Assembly (NCBI RefSeq): GCF_000003605.2 | Contig: NW_003119425.1 | Span: forward strand, 1,761,220-1,789,376 | Source: Saccoglossus kowalevskii | Taxonomy: Eukaryota > Hemichordata > Enteropneusta > Harrimaniidae | Reading direction: 5' to 3' | Length of the DNA stretch: 28,157 nt | Part shown: one piece after another, positions 1-10,514 of the stretch | Numbering within the stretch: the first letter of the stretch is position 1 | Layout: each line of letters starts with the position of its first letter | Notes under the pieces: generated by a model | Told to the model about the DNA's origin: nothing | Databases searched by the model: none | The model's input: only the letters and a program-made list of their open reading frames with translations | Translations under genes and position numbers: made by a program

Positions 1-1486
1 TCGAGTTAGCGTGATACATGGCGTGATTGTCATAATTATAACATCATATTAAAACTTAATTTGGTGGAAACACCTTGACCAAGCCCGGATTCTTATTTCA
101 GAAATTATTACGCAGATCAAGCTGCAAGCATGGAGGTAAAAAAAGAACAGAGGTGTGAATTTGACATTCAACACAAACCACCAAACAATTCAGAAACTGT
201 TAGCCTTCGAAAATGAAAACAATTAGCAGTGTGCAAGGGCTGTGTAATTTGTCCGGCGCTTCGTTTTCGTGTCACTGTCAACATTATTGCTACCTTTTAC
301 TTAACAGGGACTAAATGGTCTCTATAAAACGATAATCAGGATCACAAAAAAGTCAACTCATTTGAAACACTTGCCGGACGTCTCTCTCTCTTCTGAAATC
401 CGCCTCGGTGATCATGGTCCGGAATCTATTTCTTTCAAAAGTGTTGCGCCAGGTTTATGTTGTCGGCGTTTCTCTTTAAACCTAGTTGTTTTCTTCATGG
501 ACGAGGACAGTACAGTTTTTCCAAAAATTGAATCTGAGGTTAAGTGGCTTTCGTCCACTGATGTCGCACCTTCGGATCGATTAGAAGCGTGTGAATACTT
601 ACACTATGACTATATGTTTCACTGCAACTGCCCACAACACAACATCTAAAAACTCTCTGTCTCTCTCTCAAAAAAAGAAAATAGACAAAAAAAAAAAAAA
701 AAAAAAACGCCGACTGAAAAATGTATATCGTTTAAAAGTATACTGAATGACATTTTGGCATTTGGTGGCGCAATTTCGGCGAGAGTCGGAAATCCGGAAA
801 CAGTCGACCGTTTCAGGATAGGTGGGCGTGGCTACAACACGAGAAATATCCCAAATTTACTTGGATACGAGTAATCATTTTCAGCATTAAAATCAATAAC
901 TGCCAATTTCAGTGGGATACAGATCTAAAATGGGAAACGTGAGGGTGGGCATTCTATTTTCGAACTAGTTGAAACCGGAAATTACGCAAGTACTTTCGAA
1001 CTTCAAAAACAAATTTGATTATCGTTATTATGTGTTAGTTTCTGTTGTTTCGAAGATTGGATTATTAATGATATAAATATTTCGTTCACTGAACAATATT
1101 TCACTAAAATACGTGATTGAAAAACAACTTAAATTGGAAAAAATATTATCAAGTTCCGCGTATAAACACTGTTGTAAAGAGGCGGCGGAGCGGAATTTTA
1201 GCCAAAATCGGCTAGTAAGGCGTCATATGACACAGGTTTGTGCTGGGACAGCGCTTCCGGTGACGACACAACGCCTTTTTGCATGCATGTATTATGACGC
1301 GTTCATTTAGTACCGTCATTTGGTTGTTCACAACAGCTATAGATTCCTATTTTCTTGGGATTTGGTAAAGTGAACTTAGATCCAAGTGGCGGATACTAGA
1401 GGCCTTAGTTAGAAGTGTCTGAACTTTATGTTATGTACACTCATATTTGTCAGAGTTTCACTGGTCAAAGTTTAAAGCGCGGTAGT
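1..1486. other. Unassigned 5' stretch
   Basis: No recognisable gene. A 95-codon open frame at 362-649 on + has no family I recognise; its internal ATG at 498 opens an acidic start (MDEDSTVFPKIESE), which could be a first exon but lacks a convincing donor. The 780-1300 part has scattered GC-rich motifs that look promoter-like: a GT/KLF-type box (GTGGGCGTGGC near 821) and ETS-like CCGGAA/CTTCCGG words near 795, 975 and 1255. These are short and may be chance. Confidence 0.3.
644..707. repeat. TC-rich microsatellite followed by a poly-A run
   Basis: A run of CT dinucleotides passes into A-rich DNA and then 21 uninterrupted A residues at 687-707. No target-site duplication or retrogene is visible next to it, so it is called simple sequence and not a retroposed poly-A tail. 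Confidence 0.8.
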
Positions 1487-1763
1487 CGTCGCGCTGCGCA
1501 TGTGCGAAATTTGTGTTGATAAACATTGATTTTCCCACAATCCAATGCGCACTACACATGGAAATCACAAGTATGAGGTTTGATCTGGGTGCGTTATGCA
1601 CTGTTTACCGCCGTTAACTATTTCGATACCTTCCAATCACATGAAAATTACCTAATTAAAGCTTGGAAACGTCTCACTTTGTACTCGTTGATCAGCGCAA
1701 CAGTCAAAGTCGCCATCTTTGTTTATATGAGACCCATATACCTCGCACATGCGCAGCGCGACG
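1487..1763. repeat. 21-bp perfect CpG-rich inverted repeat with a 235-bp spacer
   Basis: Positions 1487-1507 and 1743-1763 are exact reverse complements over 21 bp. The arms contain GCGCTGCGCATGTGCG, close to but not matching the NRF1 consensus. Similarity stops sharply outside the arms, and no target-site duplication is seen. On the - strand, just past the right arm, an ATG sits in AAGATGGCGAC (near 1721), a YY1-like context often found at TATA-less promoters. The pair may be promoter elements or the ends of a small element. Confidence 0.6.
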
Positions 1764-1922
1764 GCTCACATACGGTCTTACACAGTATCATCAAATCAAA
1801 GTGTTATCTTTTCCGCTGTATTGTTTGTTTCTTTTGAACCGCATTTTGTGTTCATAATTATTGTTGTCATTGCGACGGCTAATTGCCACAATTTTGCGTG
1901 TGCTTTTTAGTTTTTAGTTTTT

Positions 1923-2160
1923 GAACATGTAAGGTGCATAAGTGTGCACTCAGTATGATTTTTGCGATGTTTGCAAAATGTTCATGATAGACAGCATTGT
2001 CTACAGAAGTGACCTGCAAAATGAATCCCCAACACCATAGTGTTTGCTAGCTGTTTGGAAATATACAGTTTATTGTTTGAAAATACTAATTATTAATTAA
2101 TTACTAATTATTTCTAGTTTTCACTTTTCGAACATGTAAGGTGCATATGTGTGCACTCAG
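1923..2160. repeat. 31-bp direct repeat, 207 bp apart
   Basis: 1923-1953 and 2130-2160 match at 30 of 31 bases (core GAACATGTAAGGTGCAT, then GTGTGCACTCAG). Both copies follow a T-rich stretch ending in AGTTTT. Between them is an AT-rich near-palindrome (about 2083-2110). No coding sense is seen. The repeat could mark a local duplication that has otherwise decayed. Confidence 0.7.
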
Positions 2161-2900
2161 CACTATATTATGTTATATTTCACAATTCTTACGGTGTTCA
2201 TGGTGTAAAATTGGATGCCTATTGACGCTGAAATTGCATACGCTATATGACAGTGCAAGCAACGTTTGTAACGAACGCTCTGATTCATCCTCTTTATTAC
2301 AGTTCGAAATAAACCTGAACATCGGTATATGGAACCGCTATTGACCCTTTATTACGATAAAACTCTAGCTGATACAGTAAAAACACGGAAACGATGAAGA
2401 CACAAGAATACGGTTTATACTAGCAAAAAACAAGAACTCCCTTGGACAATACAGTGCAGTAACAGTTAAACATTTTCCTGATATGACCTACACTAACCAC
2501 GACTGGGAGGTGTGCTAGATTGCTAGCTGTTATGAAAGAATAGTGTGAACATTTTTGTGTTTAACAGTAATTGAACTCTGGCAATATAAGAACGCTGTAT
2601 TTTGTTATTCTTTCAGGTACATGTATTTATGCAAACATTCTTTTATCTTCAGAAACCTATATTTAACTTTGCCTGTTTTACCTATTTTTACAGCAATTCT
2701 TTGTGGAATTGGAAATTTTGTTTGCTAGAACCTGTGAGATTAATATTTGCACTGCTATTATAAGCAGCATTTTGGGTATTATGAACATATTTCTCAACTG
2801 AGTTTATAGGTTATAAGTTTATGATCACATTCCAGTAGAGGATATACTTCTTGCTATGGACCGAAAATATTCAAGATATGGTCACATATGCAAATGATTT
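2161..2900. other. Unassigned stretch before the BEL gag remnant
   Basis: AT-rich, with no open frame I can link to a family. If the gag remnant that follows came from a full BEL element, its 5' LTR and leader would be expected here. I found no segment matching the LTR-like region at 4390-4977, so a 5' LTR is not supported. Confidence 0.35.
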
Positions 2901-2929
2901 GATAGGACAAGCAGACTATCAACGTGTGA

Positions 2930-4165
2930 TGTCGCTCAGTAGTTTATTCCATACACGAAGCAGAAAATCGAGTAGTTTCGTTTCTTCACAAAGATCCAAA
3001 TCATCTGGCATTACCTGAATGCGTAGAGAAGCGGCTGCTAGAGCAGCAACATTGCAAGCTGAAGTAGAAGCCAAACAGCTGCTGAAATGCGTCATAAAGC
3101 TGGTGTCGAAGCCAGAGGAAAGAGAGAGGAGAGACAAAGTAGGATAAGAAAATAAGAAGAACAAATAACCAAAGGTGAGCTACATGCCATCAGATACAAC
3201 TACCAAAGACAGGGAGTAGAGTAGAGTAGAAAGTAAAGAAATATTCTATAAATCCACGGTGAAAACAGAGCCTCCAAGCTCACCCCCAGTGAAACTATCC
3301 GTGAGTGAGGAGCATGCAGTCATATTCCGCATTCAATGAATTCCATCCAGCTATGAAGGAAGATGAGCTCAAGACACAGTATTTGCAGCATCCATGGCTG
3401 CCTGCACAAGAGCCAGTGATATTTACTGGAGACCCTTTGGCGTTTCCTGCTTAGATTACATCTATCACTACTCTGATTGAGTCTAGAAGCTCACCTCCAC
3501 ATGAAATAATTCACTATTTGAAACGATATTTGGGTGGTCCAGCGACAGAAGGTATAGCAGAATGTTCTATCCTTAGAAGTGAAAATGCCTATAACGAAGC
3601 CAGGGCAGTCTTGGAGAAAAGATACGAAAATCCATTTGCAGTGACACAAGCATTTAGAAGTAAGACAAAAACTACCAGATTGGCTTGTGAACAGATGGGC
3701 TGTATAGTTTATGAAACTAAGATGCATGATTGAAGTAACCTTCATTTGAAAGATTTGTGTTCTTCATGCGAGAAGAAGCAAATATTGCTTGCAACCATTA
3801 ACCTTAGTTGAGACATTGAGGTTATCAAGCGATAGGGACCATGAAGAAGCGCTAAATCTTATGACAAAGTAACACTGACAGAAGTACATTGTCAACCAAT
3901 GCTGAACCTACAGCGAGTGGCAAACAATGTCGTTTCTGCCACAAGGGAGGACACATGATTCAAGAATGCTATACCTTTGCTGCAAGACTCAGAGAAAAGG
4001 GTGGCCATTGTTTTGGTTGTTTGAATATTGGACATGTGTCTAAGAAATGTCAGATTCGAAGCACATGTAAGAAATTTAATAAAAGACATCCTACAAATTT
4101 ACATAGTGATGAAAAAATAAATATTAATAAGGTGAAAGAGAAGCAAGAAGAGGTCAAAGTTTGAT
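2930..4165 (+). pseudogene. BEL/Pao retrotransposon gag remnant
   Basis: Broken gag-like reading frame on +. An Arg/Ser- then Ala/Glu-rich stretch (2950-3130, including MRREAAARAATLQAEVEAKQ) resembles the coiled coil at the start of BEL gag. Next, 3340-3680 resembles the DUF1759 region of BEL/Pao (FTGDPLAFPA, a stop at 3452-3454, then HEIIHYLKRYLGGPA and ARAVLEKRY). Finally, 3889-4164 holds two zinc knuckles of the form C-x2-C-x4-H-x4-C (CRFCHKGGHMIQEC and CFGCLNIGHVSKKC) and part of a third Cys/His stretch (CKKFNKRHPTNLH) whose second cysteine is replaced by Phe. Several stops and frame changes break the frame, and the part between DUF1759 and the knuckles is shortened. Gag would bind and package the element's RNA. 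The family call is strong; the element is dead. Confidence 0.85.
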
Positions 4166-4194
4166 GTCATCAATGATTCTTCAGAGCAGTGAAA

Positions 4195-4313
4195 GAACCC
4201 CTAGTCCAGTGTGAGTTCTGTGGACGCCATTCTCAATAGTAATAAGCAAGCCATACACTGTGAAATTGAGAGGGGTCATCCATAGAAATCCCACTGGACA
4301 GGGGGTTCTTGCA
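4195..4313. repeat. Imperfect inverted repeat with arms of about 43 bp
   Basis: The left arm (about 4195-4238) and right arm (about 4270-4313) align as reverse complements with a few mismatches and one gap. They share GAACCCC, GTCCAGTG, TTCT.TGGA and CTCAAT blocks around a loop of about 30 bases. The left arm read on + follows the gag remnant directly (EPLVQCEFCGRHSQ in one frame). The hairpin sits where + gag meets the - strand BEL remnant, so it may be the scar of an inverted duplication. Confidence 0.65.
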
Positions 4314-4389
4314 CCATTTTCGCTGCTAGAATAGGGTAGACACGATAATAGTACTGGAAATGAAAATTTGTAATACACACACACCAAAA

Positions 4390-4977
4390 TATCAAGCTTC
4401 TGGTTTTAATACCTCTCAAAGTAATTAGAAGAAACATAACACAGAATAATACAATGAATAAATGATGACAGTCTATGGCTTCTGCAACACAGCGGCGAAG
4501 AAATACAGGAGTCTTGCTTACCGATGATTGCTGTTATTCTGGAGGGCACCGCTGATAGCAGCAGATTGCAGAGCAGCTCATACAAGTCCCACAGAATGAA
4601 GATTAAAGTCTGTATTATTTGTCCCACAATATCGCAGCAACAACACACATAGTAATCGGTTGAAATGGTGGACCACAACTATCCTCAGTATAGCCTATTT
4701 ATAGATGGCTCAGATTCAGGAACACCACGTGGGTTTCCACGTGAGCCAATCAGAATGTGGTCTTGCTAGCAGCTGTCTCACAAAGGCAGTCAGTTGCAAG
4801 CATACTTTGTTATGTAAATCACAAGCACACCTGGTAGATTACAATTGTCCTTCTAGAGTTGTAAGCAGGTATGATCTGTCAGTTACCTTTAGTTATCACA
4901 CGGCAATGCATACCGATTCTTCCCATGCACACTTCTATTTGCAGGGTTTGAGGCAATATGACATAAGGGTTCAGTGA
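4390..4977 (-). mobile_element. Probable BEL LTR/promoter region (- strand)
   Basis: Read on -, this segment follows the integrase start of the - strand BEL remnant. It contains a TATA box (TCTATAAATAGGC, about 4687-4699). About 30 bp upstream of that are two CACGTG E-boxes (4726-4731 and 4738-4743) separated by 6 bp. This layout fits a 3' LTR with its promoter. No matching second LTR, clear TG...CA ends or target duplication were found, so the boundaries are guesses. The + frame at 4705-4977 looks like a chance frame. Confidence 0.45.
4687..4743 (-). promoter_or_regulatory. TATA box with twin E-boxes
   Basis: TATAAATAG on - at about 4689-4697, with two CACGTG motifs at 4726-4731 and 4738-4743, 12 bp centre to centre. 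CACGTG is bound by bHLH-zip factors of the MYC/USF/TFE type. Spacing to the TATA box suits a core promoter firing leftwards, presumably that of the retrotransposon. Confidence 0.45.
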
Positions 4978-5029
4978 AAACAAATCATTTGACTTGTTCA
5001 CTGTTGATGAGTTATCCTTCATGTCATTA

Positions 5030-6490
5030 CGTTGTAAGAAATCTATTTTTTAGAATATGCATCATGTTGAACCCACTTCACTATTGTTAATACTGCTAGT
5101 TGCTTGGCTTCCACTGGAGACATAATTTGCTGCTTATTTAACTGCTTATTTAACTTCAGTATCATGATTGCCTTTACAGCCCTAGACCTATCCGAAAAAA
5201 ATAGTTTAATAGTTTAGTTGCATGGGTATTTCTCTCGAAGTGGTGGCAAGCACTCTTGTATTTATTAATTCTGGGTCATCTGCTGTGATACTCAATTCAT
5301 TCATCTCAGGGACTGTTAGATCTTTTCTACTTAAGAAAGTAGGGCCTTTAAGCAAAGTTGATTTGTGCAAGCCATTAACATCTAGACCTCGAGTATGGTC
5401 AGCTGGGTTCTCTTCTGTCCGAATATAATGTCACCGTTCAGCTGCTTAGGAGTCCTTGATTCTCTGTATGTAATTACCAGCATATATGTGACAGGCTGAC
5501 CTGAATCGATGTAACTGCATCCTGGAGGGCTCCAAAGTATTCAGGCTTGAAATATCTTTTGATTCTCACACAAGAGAGTCATGACTCCCACTTAGGCTGT
5601 AAGCTCTGTCGAATGGGTTCATCCCAGTCAGTTCCAAACAAAAGGTTAAAGTAAACCAAGTGGATGGAATATCGAGGCAGCAGCAGACAATGTACGTCTT
5701 GTCGTTATTTGACTTATTTTGTTTAAATCGAGTCTGATTCAATACACCATTCAATTCCCAAGACTCTTTTGGCAGCACACCAAATGCAAGGTCCGAGTCC
5801 AATGTTTTTGGCACGTTCAGAGTTTGGTACAGATTCCACAGTTGCTCTGTCATTGGAAATGAACTTGTGTAAGTGAAGCTTACCATCTGCACAGAAGTTT
5901 CAAACATCTTTAATAAGTTTAATGGCCTCTGGTGCGGAGTTTCTAATCCATCTTCAACATAGAAATTCTTGTTTGGTTTGGATTGGTTTGTCAAGCTTGA
6001 AGGAAAAGACATGGTATAAAAAACCATCATCTTCCTTATGTATACAATTTTCTATGATTTCCAAGAACTGCAAATCTTCCGGTGAGATGGTTATGTTTTT
6101 TGGTCTCTTTGAAATCTGATTCAAGAATCTTCACTGTATCAGAAGGACTTATCATTAATTCCTTCGCACTAGACTTGAAGACATAGTTGACTTGTCATGG
6201 TAGACACTGTTTCTCAAGGTTTTCTGCACTATCTCTGTTCATATAGAGATTTGTTTGTAAACAGTCTGGTGTCTTCTTGATAAGTACCCTATGAGTTACG
6301 CCAACACTATCAGCTGACTGAATCAACAGACCAAGAATACTCCAACAAAAGTCAGTTTCAACTGCAAAGGGCTTATTTCCTATTTATATTTATTGAGGGC
6401 AATCATATCCATTCAATAAACCAGTCTCACAGTTCATAGGAAATGTCATTGAATGTAAACACGCTAGTCCAGTCACGTTGTCAGAATTGG
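5030..6490 (-). pseudogene. BEL/Pao pol remnant: protease end, RT, RNase H end, integrase start
   Basis: Order on -, from high to low coordinates: a protease/RT linker (GNKPFAVETDFCW near 6370); SPEDLQFLEIIENCIHKEDD (about 6095-6036), typical of the BEL pre-RT region; the RT active-site motif as FYVED (5950-5964, normally FYVDD); KLHLHKFISND and RVLGIEWCIESDS (about 5766-5724) from the RT end; RYFKPEYFG (about 5553-5527); then NPADHTRGLDVNG (about 5410-5372), from the RNase H end; then MSPVEAKQLAVLTIVKW (from 5123 down), like the start of the integrase zinc-binding domain. Much of RT between the linker and FYVED is deleted, as is most of RNase H. Frameshifts and stops are common. The second catalytic Asp of YxDD is preserved, but the first is Glu. 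Gag at 2930-4165 is on the opposite strand. Confidence 0.85.
5131..5154. repeat. 12-bp tandem duplication in the integrase remnant
   Basis: TGCTTATTTAAC occurs twice in direct succession. On the - strand reading frame it adds an in-frame LNKQ repeat, so it is a small slippage event inside the dead BEL pol. Confidence 0.75.
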
Positions 6491-6494
6491 ATGC

Positions 6495-7090
6495 CAACAA
6501 CTCTTGGTATTTTCCACACTTTGATGTTTAACACCCTAGGAACACTCAGAGTAGTGTTTGATGGAAGCACTAAATTTAAAGGTGTCTCTACGAATGATAC
6601 ACTACTTTAGGGTCCTGATATTAATGTTCACCTTTTGGGATGGTACGCCAAACTGAATAACTACTAGTTCATATACAACACTGTTACACTTCATCTGACT
6701 TTGGACCTATTGTCCGAAGTGAATGTAACATTTTTTGATGCCAGTGATGCAGCCATATCAGGAGTCACCTACCTACAACTCGTAAACTAAAAATGGTAAA
6801 GTTCATGTATCATTTCCTAATCAATCCCTCACACACTGTATCAATTCCTCGTTTAAAACTTTGTGTAACCGTCTTAGCAACACAAATGCCACAGATCATT
6901 CAAAACGCTTTCATTTATATGTGGCAAACCAGCTACAGAAAATACACAATATATCTTCATCAAAACAATGGCAGCATGTTTCTATGGAACATAATCCTGC
7001 TGACCTCGCTACACAACTGCTTCAGCTCAACAACTGATGTCTACTATATGGCTTACAGGCACAGCCTTGCTTTTGCAACCTGACAACTAG
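6495..7090 (+). pseudogene. Second BEL/Pao remnant: RT start joined to RNase H
   Basis: On +, WYFPHFDV (about 6510) is followed after a frame change by RVVFDGSTKFKGVSTNDTLL (about 6548-6607), a stop and GPDINVHLLG. This is the first part of a BEL RT. The sequence then jumps to FFDASDAAISGVTYLQLVN (about 6730-6788) and VHVSFLINPSHTVSIPRLKL, the BEL RNase H start with IPRLEL-like motif, and to KRFHLYVANQLQKI (from 6903) and HNPADL (about 6989-7006). The RT catalytic core is missing. It overlaps in domain content with the - strand remnant (both carry NPAD), so at least two BEL copies contributed to this cluster. Confidence 0.85.
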
Positions 7091-7717
7091 ACACACTATG
7101 CATGACAGAAGACTGAATGCTCCTTTCAAACTTCGTATATGGGGCCCGGTTTTAATTATAAACCTTCATTTCCTACAACAACAACACCCGAAAAAAATGT
7201 GCTGTAGTTGGAGTGGAGTGGATCGCCTACCGGCTTATCTCAAATACTTATCATCTTATTTCAATGAATCTTGGTACCTAAATACAACGATCTTATTACA
7301 TTTGGGTTACATTACATTATCTAATTTACATAATAATTTACTTTTTGGCTTTATTTCAATATATTAAGTTACCAACAGACCAACTTAGTTTGGGGTTGAA
7401 ATTCTATGCATAATAATAGTTTACTTAATAATTACCCATTTTTTACAAAAAACAATTATTGCATTTCAACAAGACACGCTATATAAGTCCCTCGGAACAG
7501 TGCATTTGTTTTGAATTGAAATTCAAGCAGACTAATTGCCGAATTTGCACAATGTGCATAATCATCACATTTCTAACTTGGTCCATATGTGCTCTGGGGT
7601 AATCCACACGTGATTTGTTATTTTCTGATATCTCAAAAAATCAGATTTAAATTGTGGTAAAGGTGCTCTGAAATAAATTAGTCGGGTTGGAAAAACCAAT
7701 GTACATTTTATGGTATT
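7091..7717. other. Unassigned AT-rich stretch
   Basis: The first 280 bases may be further decayed BEL sequence (an open frame at 7098-7367), but no motif confirms it. The remainder is AT-rich with no recognised feature. Confidence 0.3.
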
Positions 7718-8602
7718 TTAAGGTAGAGATGCAGGTTTGTGGGCACTTGGGAGCGAAATGTTTTTTTTTTTGCTTTTTATTATCCAATCAGTCTTGGCTA
7801 TAGACTGTTAACATTTTGTAGAATTGTGAATAGTGGAACATACTCAAAAAACGATTTTAAAATATAGATAACAGGTGCAAACATTCTCTCTTTTGAATGC
7901 TTAGCAAGATTTAGCAAGGCTGTACATAAATAATAAAAAAGTAACATGGTGAAAAAAAGAAATTACAGGATCTCCATATTATGCACTATATTTAAATTTT
8001 AAGAAAACGATAATACAATTAAATTTGTAACTGTTACAGCCATTTTAATTATGAGCATTAGCAAACTTCTTACTGAGTGAATTGTTATGCAAATTAGCAA
8101 TTATTTCAGCTTCTTTTTAGTGCACATTCCAGAACTTTAGAAAATAGCTCCTAGACGCTTTGACTTTTTGTTTTGAAATTTTCACAAATGATTGACAATG
8201 TGTTTATCTTCAAAACGCCGTCGGGGCATTGTTTTCGGTTGAACAGTGTTACAACAATCGCACAGACAACTAGCCTGAGTGTTAATGTATGCATAAACTT
8301 GAAGTAGTAAAATTTGGGCTGCTGCCCTGCAAAATTGACGGCACTATCTTCATAGTAAACATATGTACCCATAAACCAATTTTGACAGGAAACAGGAACA
8401 TGGTTTAGGAGCTAGTTTTTTTTTAAAATCACATTTGACCAAAAAAGCACATTTTTGTGCATATTTCAAACTACAGTGTCCATAACAAAAATACTAACAC
8501 AATTTTAAAATTCATACAGTAAGCTTTCCGAAAATATATAGTTTTGTGGTTTCCTAATTAACTACAAAAATACCTGTCAAATAAACTGCATCTCTACCTT
8601 AA
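7718..8602. mobile_element. Non-autonomous TTAA-class DNA transposon (877 bp)
   Basis: The element spans 7722-8598. Its ends are perfect 13-bp inverted repeats: GGTAGAGATGCAG at 7722-7734, and its reverse complement at 8586-8598. Similarity continues weakly inwards. Each end abuts TTAA (7718-7721 and 8599-8602), the target site duplicated by piggyBac and Kolobok elements. TIRs starting GG fit Kolobok better than piggyBac (usually CC), but this is not decisive. The inside is AT-rich with short hairpins and no transposase that I recognise, so it would depend on a transposase from elsewhere. Confidence 0.75.
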
Positions 8603-9469
8603 ACGTGCGTAAGATGATACAAGCAAAATAGTTTGCTAATGTGCCATAAAATACACATATTAGTCAAAATAAAGCTGAAGGTATGTAATTGAAGGTTCAA
8701 TTATTGTTACACATTTGTTCTAGTACTACATGCCCTGGCCATGGCAAACGAGATGTTGCTGTAAAAGTGTGAAAAGTTTGATGACGGTGCGATTAAAATC
8801 ATCTTATTTGTCATACAGACTGGTCCTTAGAGTTAAATTCAAAGCACAGATCAGAGAGTGGGCAAGATTCTTTTGTTTCCTTAATCTCTAGTTCAGATAG
8901 AAATTATTGGAATATAATCATGAATAATCAAGAAATGTAAAATTGTTGATGGAAAGTACATCAGTATATGGCTTCTTTGTACCTTTTGTTTTTCAATTTG
9001 TTATTTAGTATTATGAATCTTAATAAGAATTGATTCGATATTCAATATAAGATTTATTCAATTTCTAGTGATTAGTTTTGGCAAAAACACTATAGTATTT
9101 TTTAAATAACTATCTGCCCAATTACTGATAATGCCTGATATTTGTTTATGTTAACAAATTCTTTTAATCAAACACATACGGCAGCAGAGCACAGCGAGAC
9201 ACATGTTTCCATTGACAATCTTAATGCAATCTTTGATTGCACATAGATATCATATAACTCAGAACGTATTCATATCAGTTCAAACTATTTGTGTGTTATC
9301 ATTATGCAGAAATGACTAATACAAACTCTCCAATTTTACTTGATTTAGCCATGTTAAAATAAAGCAGTATGATTCCCGGACAAATTGTATATTTTATCAC
9401 CAACTTTACAGTGGTTTGTAGTGGTGCTGATTGGGTTCATTGTATTCTCTCATCAGATGTTATATTACC
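8603..9469. other. Unassigned AT-rich stretch
   Basis: I see no gene, repeat boundary or strong motif here. Confidence 0.3.
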
Positions 9470-9605
9470 AAGGTCTGTTGCCCAGGGATTCAAGTGATGA
9501 ATTGGATAACTCGAATGAGTTGGCATGTCTGTTGATGCCCAGGGAATTTGGAGTATGTCTATTACTACTGATAGTATTTCGCATATTCAACCGATCAACT
9601 CGGCT
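9470..9605 (-). other. Possible coding exon on -, weak
   Basis: On -, an acceptor-like sequence (CCCTTTTAATAG, ending near 9606) leads into an open frame of about 45 codons. It is rich in Ser and Asn (NTISSNRHTPNSLGINRHAN...) and ends at a donor-like TTG|GTAATA near 9470. The + strand is also open across the same bases, and there is no family match, so this may be chance. Confidence 0.2.
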
Positions 9606-9706
9606 ATTAAAAGGGTTACTGGTTGCTTATAGCAGTTGTTTGTCAAATAATTACTTACGCAAGTGTGTCTTGTCAATTTGTAGTCATCGGCTAACAACTA
9701 AAATCC

Positions 9707-9804
9707 AAGATGGCGGCCTATTCATCCATAATCCACGCAACATACACCTGTGATACAATCAACACTTAAAGCAAAGATGGCGTCTCAGAAATCAAGGCTT
9801 AAAA
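9707..9804 (+). promoter_or_regulatory. YY1-like motif and possible short first exon
   Basis: AAGATGGCGGC (9707-9717) matches the YY1 consensus. A second AAGATGGCG has its ATG at 9777. That ATG starts nine codons (MASQKSRLK) and runs into a good splice donor, A|GTAAGG, at 9804/9805. YY1 motifs overlapping a start codon are known at TATA-less animal promoters. No later exon was found, so this remains a candidate only. Confidence 0.25.
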
Positions 9805-9806
9805 GT

Positions 9807-10360
9807 AAGGACAAATGTGGAGATTGCAGCAATCATCAATGAAGTAGGTAGAGTTTTGCAGTGTGAACTATGTGCCCTTTAACATGATAATCAGCAATGA
9901 GGTAGATATACAATGTCAAATTTGGATGGGCTTGACTACACTAATGCTACTTGAAACAGATCTTATTTTAAGAGCAATGAGAATAGTGCATAGTTTTCAT
10001 TCACCAAATTCATAGAATAGTAGATAACACTCCTACTGATAGTAATGATATTAATAATTGTGATTCATAACCAAAATGACCTATGACAATTACTGAAATA
10101 ACTTTTGCCACCTTGAAAATTGTCTTCTTGTCATACTCCGGGGAGGGGTGTACTGTTTTACATTGACTCATTACATGGGAAATCAGTGGCTAATCAGTTT
10201 TTCTGTTCTATATGATATATGGCTTAGAAATGGTACACTTATTTGTGTTGGCTGTATTTATCATGACCTGTCAAGTTCAAATGAGAACAACACAGCCTCA
10301 CATATATTGTCTGCAAATTGAGAAATCTTTGATCCGAGATACCATTGTGTCACACACGAG
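9807..10360. other. Unassigned stretch before the mariner
   Basis: AT-rich, without a supported gene. The 64-codon frame at 10212-10406 runs into the mariner's left terminal repeat and is not credible. Confidence 0.35.
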
Positions 10361-10389
10361 AGGGCGTTCAATAGGTAATGCCCCTGACC
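10361..10389 (+). repeat. Mariner left terminal inverted repeat
   Basis: 29 bp beginning AGGGCGTTCAATAGGTAATG. It pairs with 11575-11604. Confidence 0.9.
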
Positions 10390-10514
10390 CACTTCATGTT
10401 GTCTGATTTAGATGAAATTTTGCATGTGTAATGATTTACATCTCTATGGGTTATGTTGCAAAAAACAGCTCTGAACTAATTGTGAACAGGTGTTTGAACT
10501 GAGTCAGGTGTGAA

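Noticed and set aside
4705-4977. 90-codon + frame as a Cys-rich secreted protein
   Set aside because: It has no signal peptide and falls in the LTR-like region whose promoter signals point the other way.
5922-6119. 65-codon + frame
   Set aside because: It lies antisense to the BEL RT motif FYVED and adjoining pol sequence.
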